From Opitutia bacterium UBA4506 (GTDB lineage: Bacteria; Verrucomicrobiota; Verrucomicrobiia; Opitutales; Puniceicoccaceae): 64,000 nt of DNA. The notes below the pieces were generated by a model that saw nothing but the letters and a program-made list of their open reading frames with translations, had not been told where the DNA came from and did not search any database. The stretch covers positions 42,501 through 106,500 of the forward strand of contig DGMY01000075.1 of the NCBI GenBank assembly GCA_002388665.1. The letters run 5' to 3'. How positions within the stretch are numbered: position 1 is the first letter of the stretch; each line of letters opens with the position of its first letter. The position numbers and the translations under genes were made by a program. Shown piece by piece: positions 63,958 to 64,000 of this stretch.

Positions 63958-64000
63958 CAGCAAACGTCTCCCCAGATCGCACGACCCACCGCCAAACACC
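63958..64000 (+). repeat. 43-bp direct repeat, copy 2 (at the window end)
   Basis: Second copy, start-to-start spacing 107 bases. The window ends inside or at this copy, so the array may continue. The 64-base spacer contains a small CTTTC-TC-GAAAG hairpin. Confidence 0.8.

Noticed and set aside
63713..63999. Two minus-strand frames at the window end
   Set aside because: They cover the channel's 3' end and the 43-bp repeats; similarity between their parts merely reflects the repeat.
1..64000. CRISPR array or prophage
   Set aside because: No regularly spaced repeat-spacer pattern and no phage structural or integrase genes are visible.

Overview
This window looks like chromosomal DNA of a Verrucomicrobiota bacterium, probably an Opitutae/Puniceicoccales-like lineage. 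That placement is an inference. It rests on the paired DUF1800/DUF1501 genes, an EpsI exosortase-associated protein, many outer-membrane beta-barrel proteins (a diderm envelope), menaquinone genes, a moderately high GC content, and the mix of housekeeping genes. Coding density is high. I found one tRNA, no rRNA, no CRISPR array and no prophage.

Layout. Bases 1-2000: 5' part of tuf preceded by tRNA-Thr(GGT), then a DUF971 gene and radC. 2.3-7 kb: NDH-2, aroE, a SirB1/transglutaminase-like gene and ffh. 6.9-11.4 kb: a REP-associated tyrosine transposase (RAYT) and a menC-menE-hemB operon, with short dispersed repeats. 11.4-19.3 kb: trpD-glmM, an outer-membrane protein, avtA, dodecin and the DUF1800/DUF1501 pair. 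19.3-26 kb: a small barrel protein, an epsI-mscS pair, a lipoprotein, polX and a secreted transglutaminase. 26-32.5 kb: a conserved hypothetical gene, efp (Arg at the modified loop position), a zinc-finger-degenerate mutM, and the polyamine cluster speA-CANSDH-nspC. 32.7-38.2 kb: an AEC transporter and pyrG-cysC-cysD-cysN. 38.4-40.3 kb: three uncharacterised genes.

40.3-43.5 kb is an oxidative-stress locus: oxyR diverges from katA, which is followed by an ankyrin-repeat gene. 43.5-51.3 kb holds a DUF1573 gene, a tiny amphipathic lipoprotein, and a tripartite RND efflux operon (adaptor, pump, outer-membrane factor) diverging from a TetR-family regulator. An AcrR-type palindrome lies at the adaptor start. 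51.3-57.1 kb has a large hybrid sensor kinase, an ABC ATPase, two small genes and a Fur-family regulator. 57.2-59.3 kb encodes a FAN1-type VRR-NUC nuclease fused to a DEDDh exonuclease, the most unusual protein here. The end of the window carries a GLxxGL-repeat protein, an Omp85-like barrel, MarC and FUSC membrane proteins, an ion channel with a C-terminal zinc ribbon, and a 43-bp direct repeat.

How genes work together: menC/menE feed menaquinone, the likely acceptor for NDH-2. cysDNC activates sulfate to PAPS. speA, CANSDH and nspC belong to the aspartate-semialdehyde-dependent spermidine/norspermidine route. OxyR, KatA and the ankyrin protein form a peroxide response. RadC-like, PolX, MutM and FAN1-Exo give a DNA-repair flavour. 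Domain calls are from reading the protein sequences, not from database searches.
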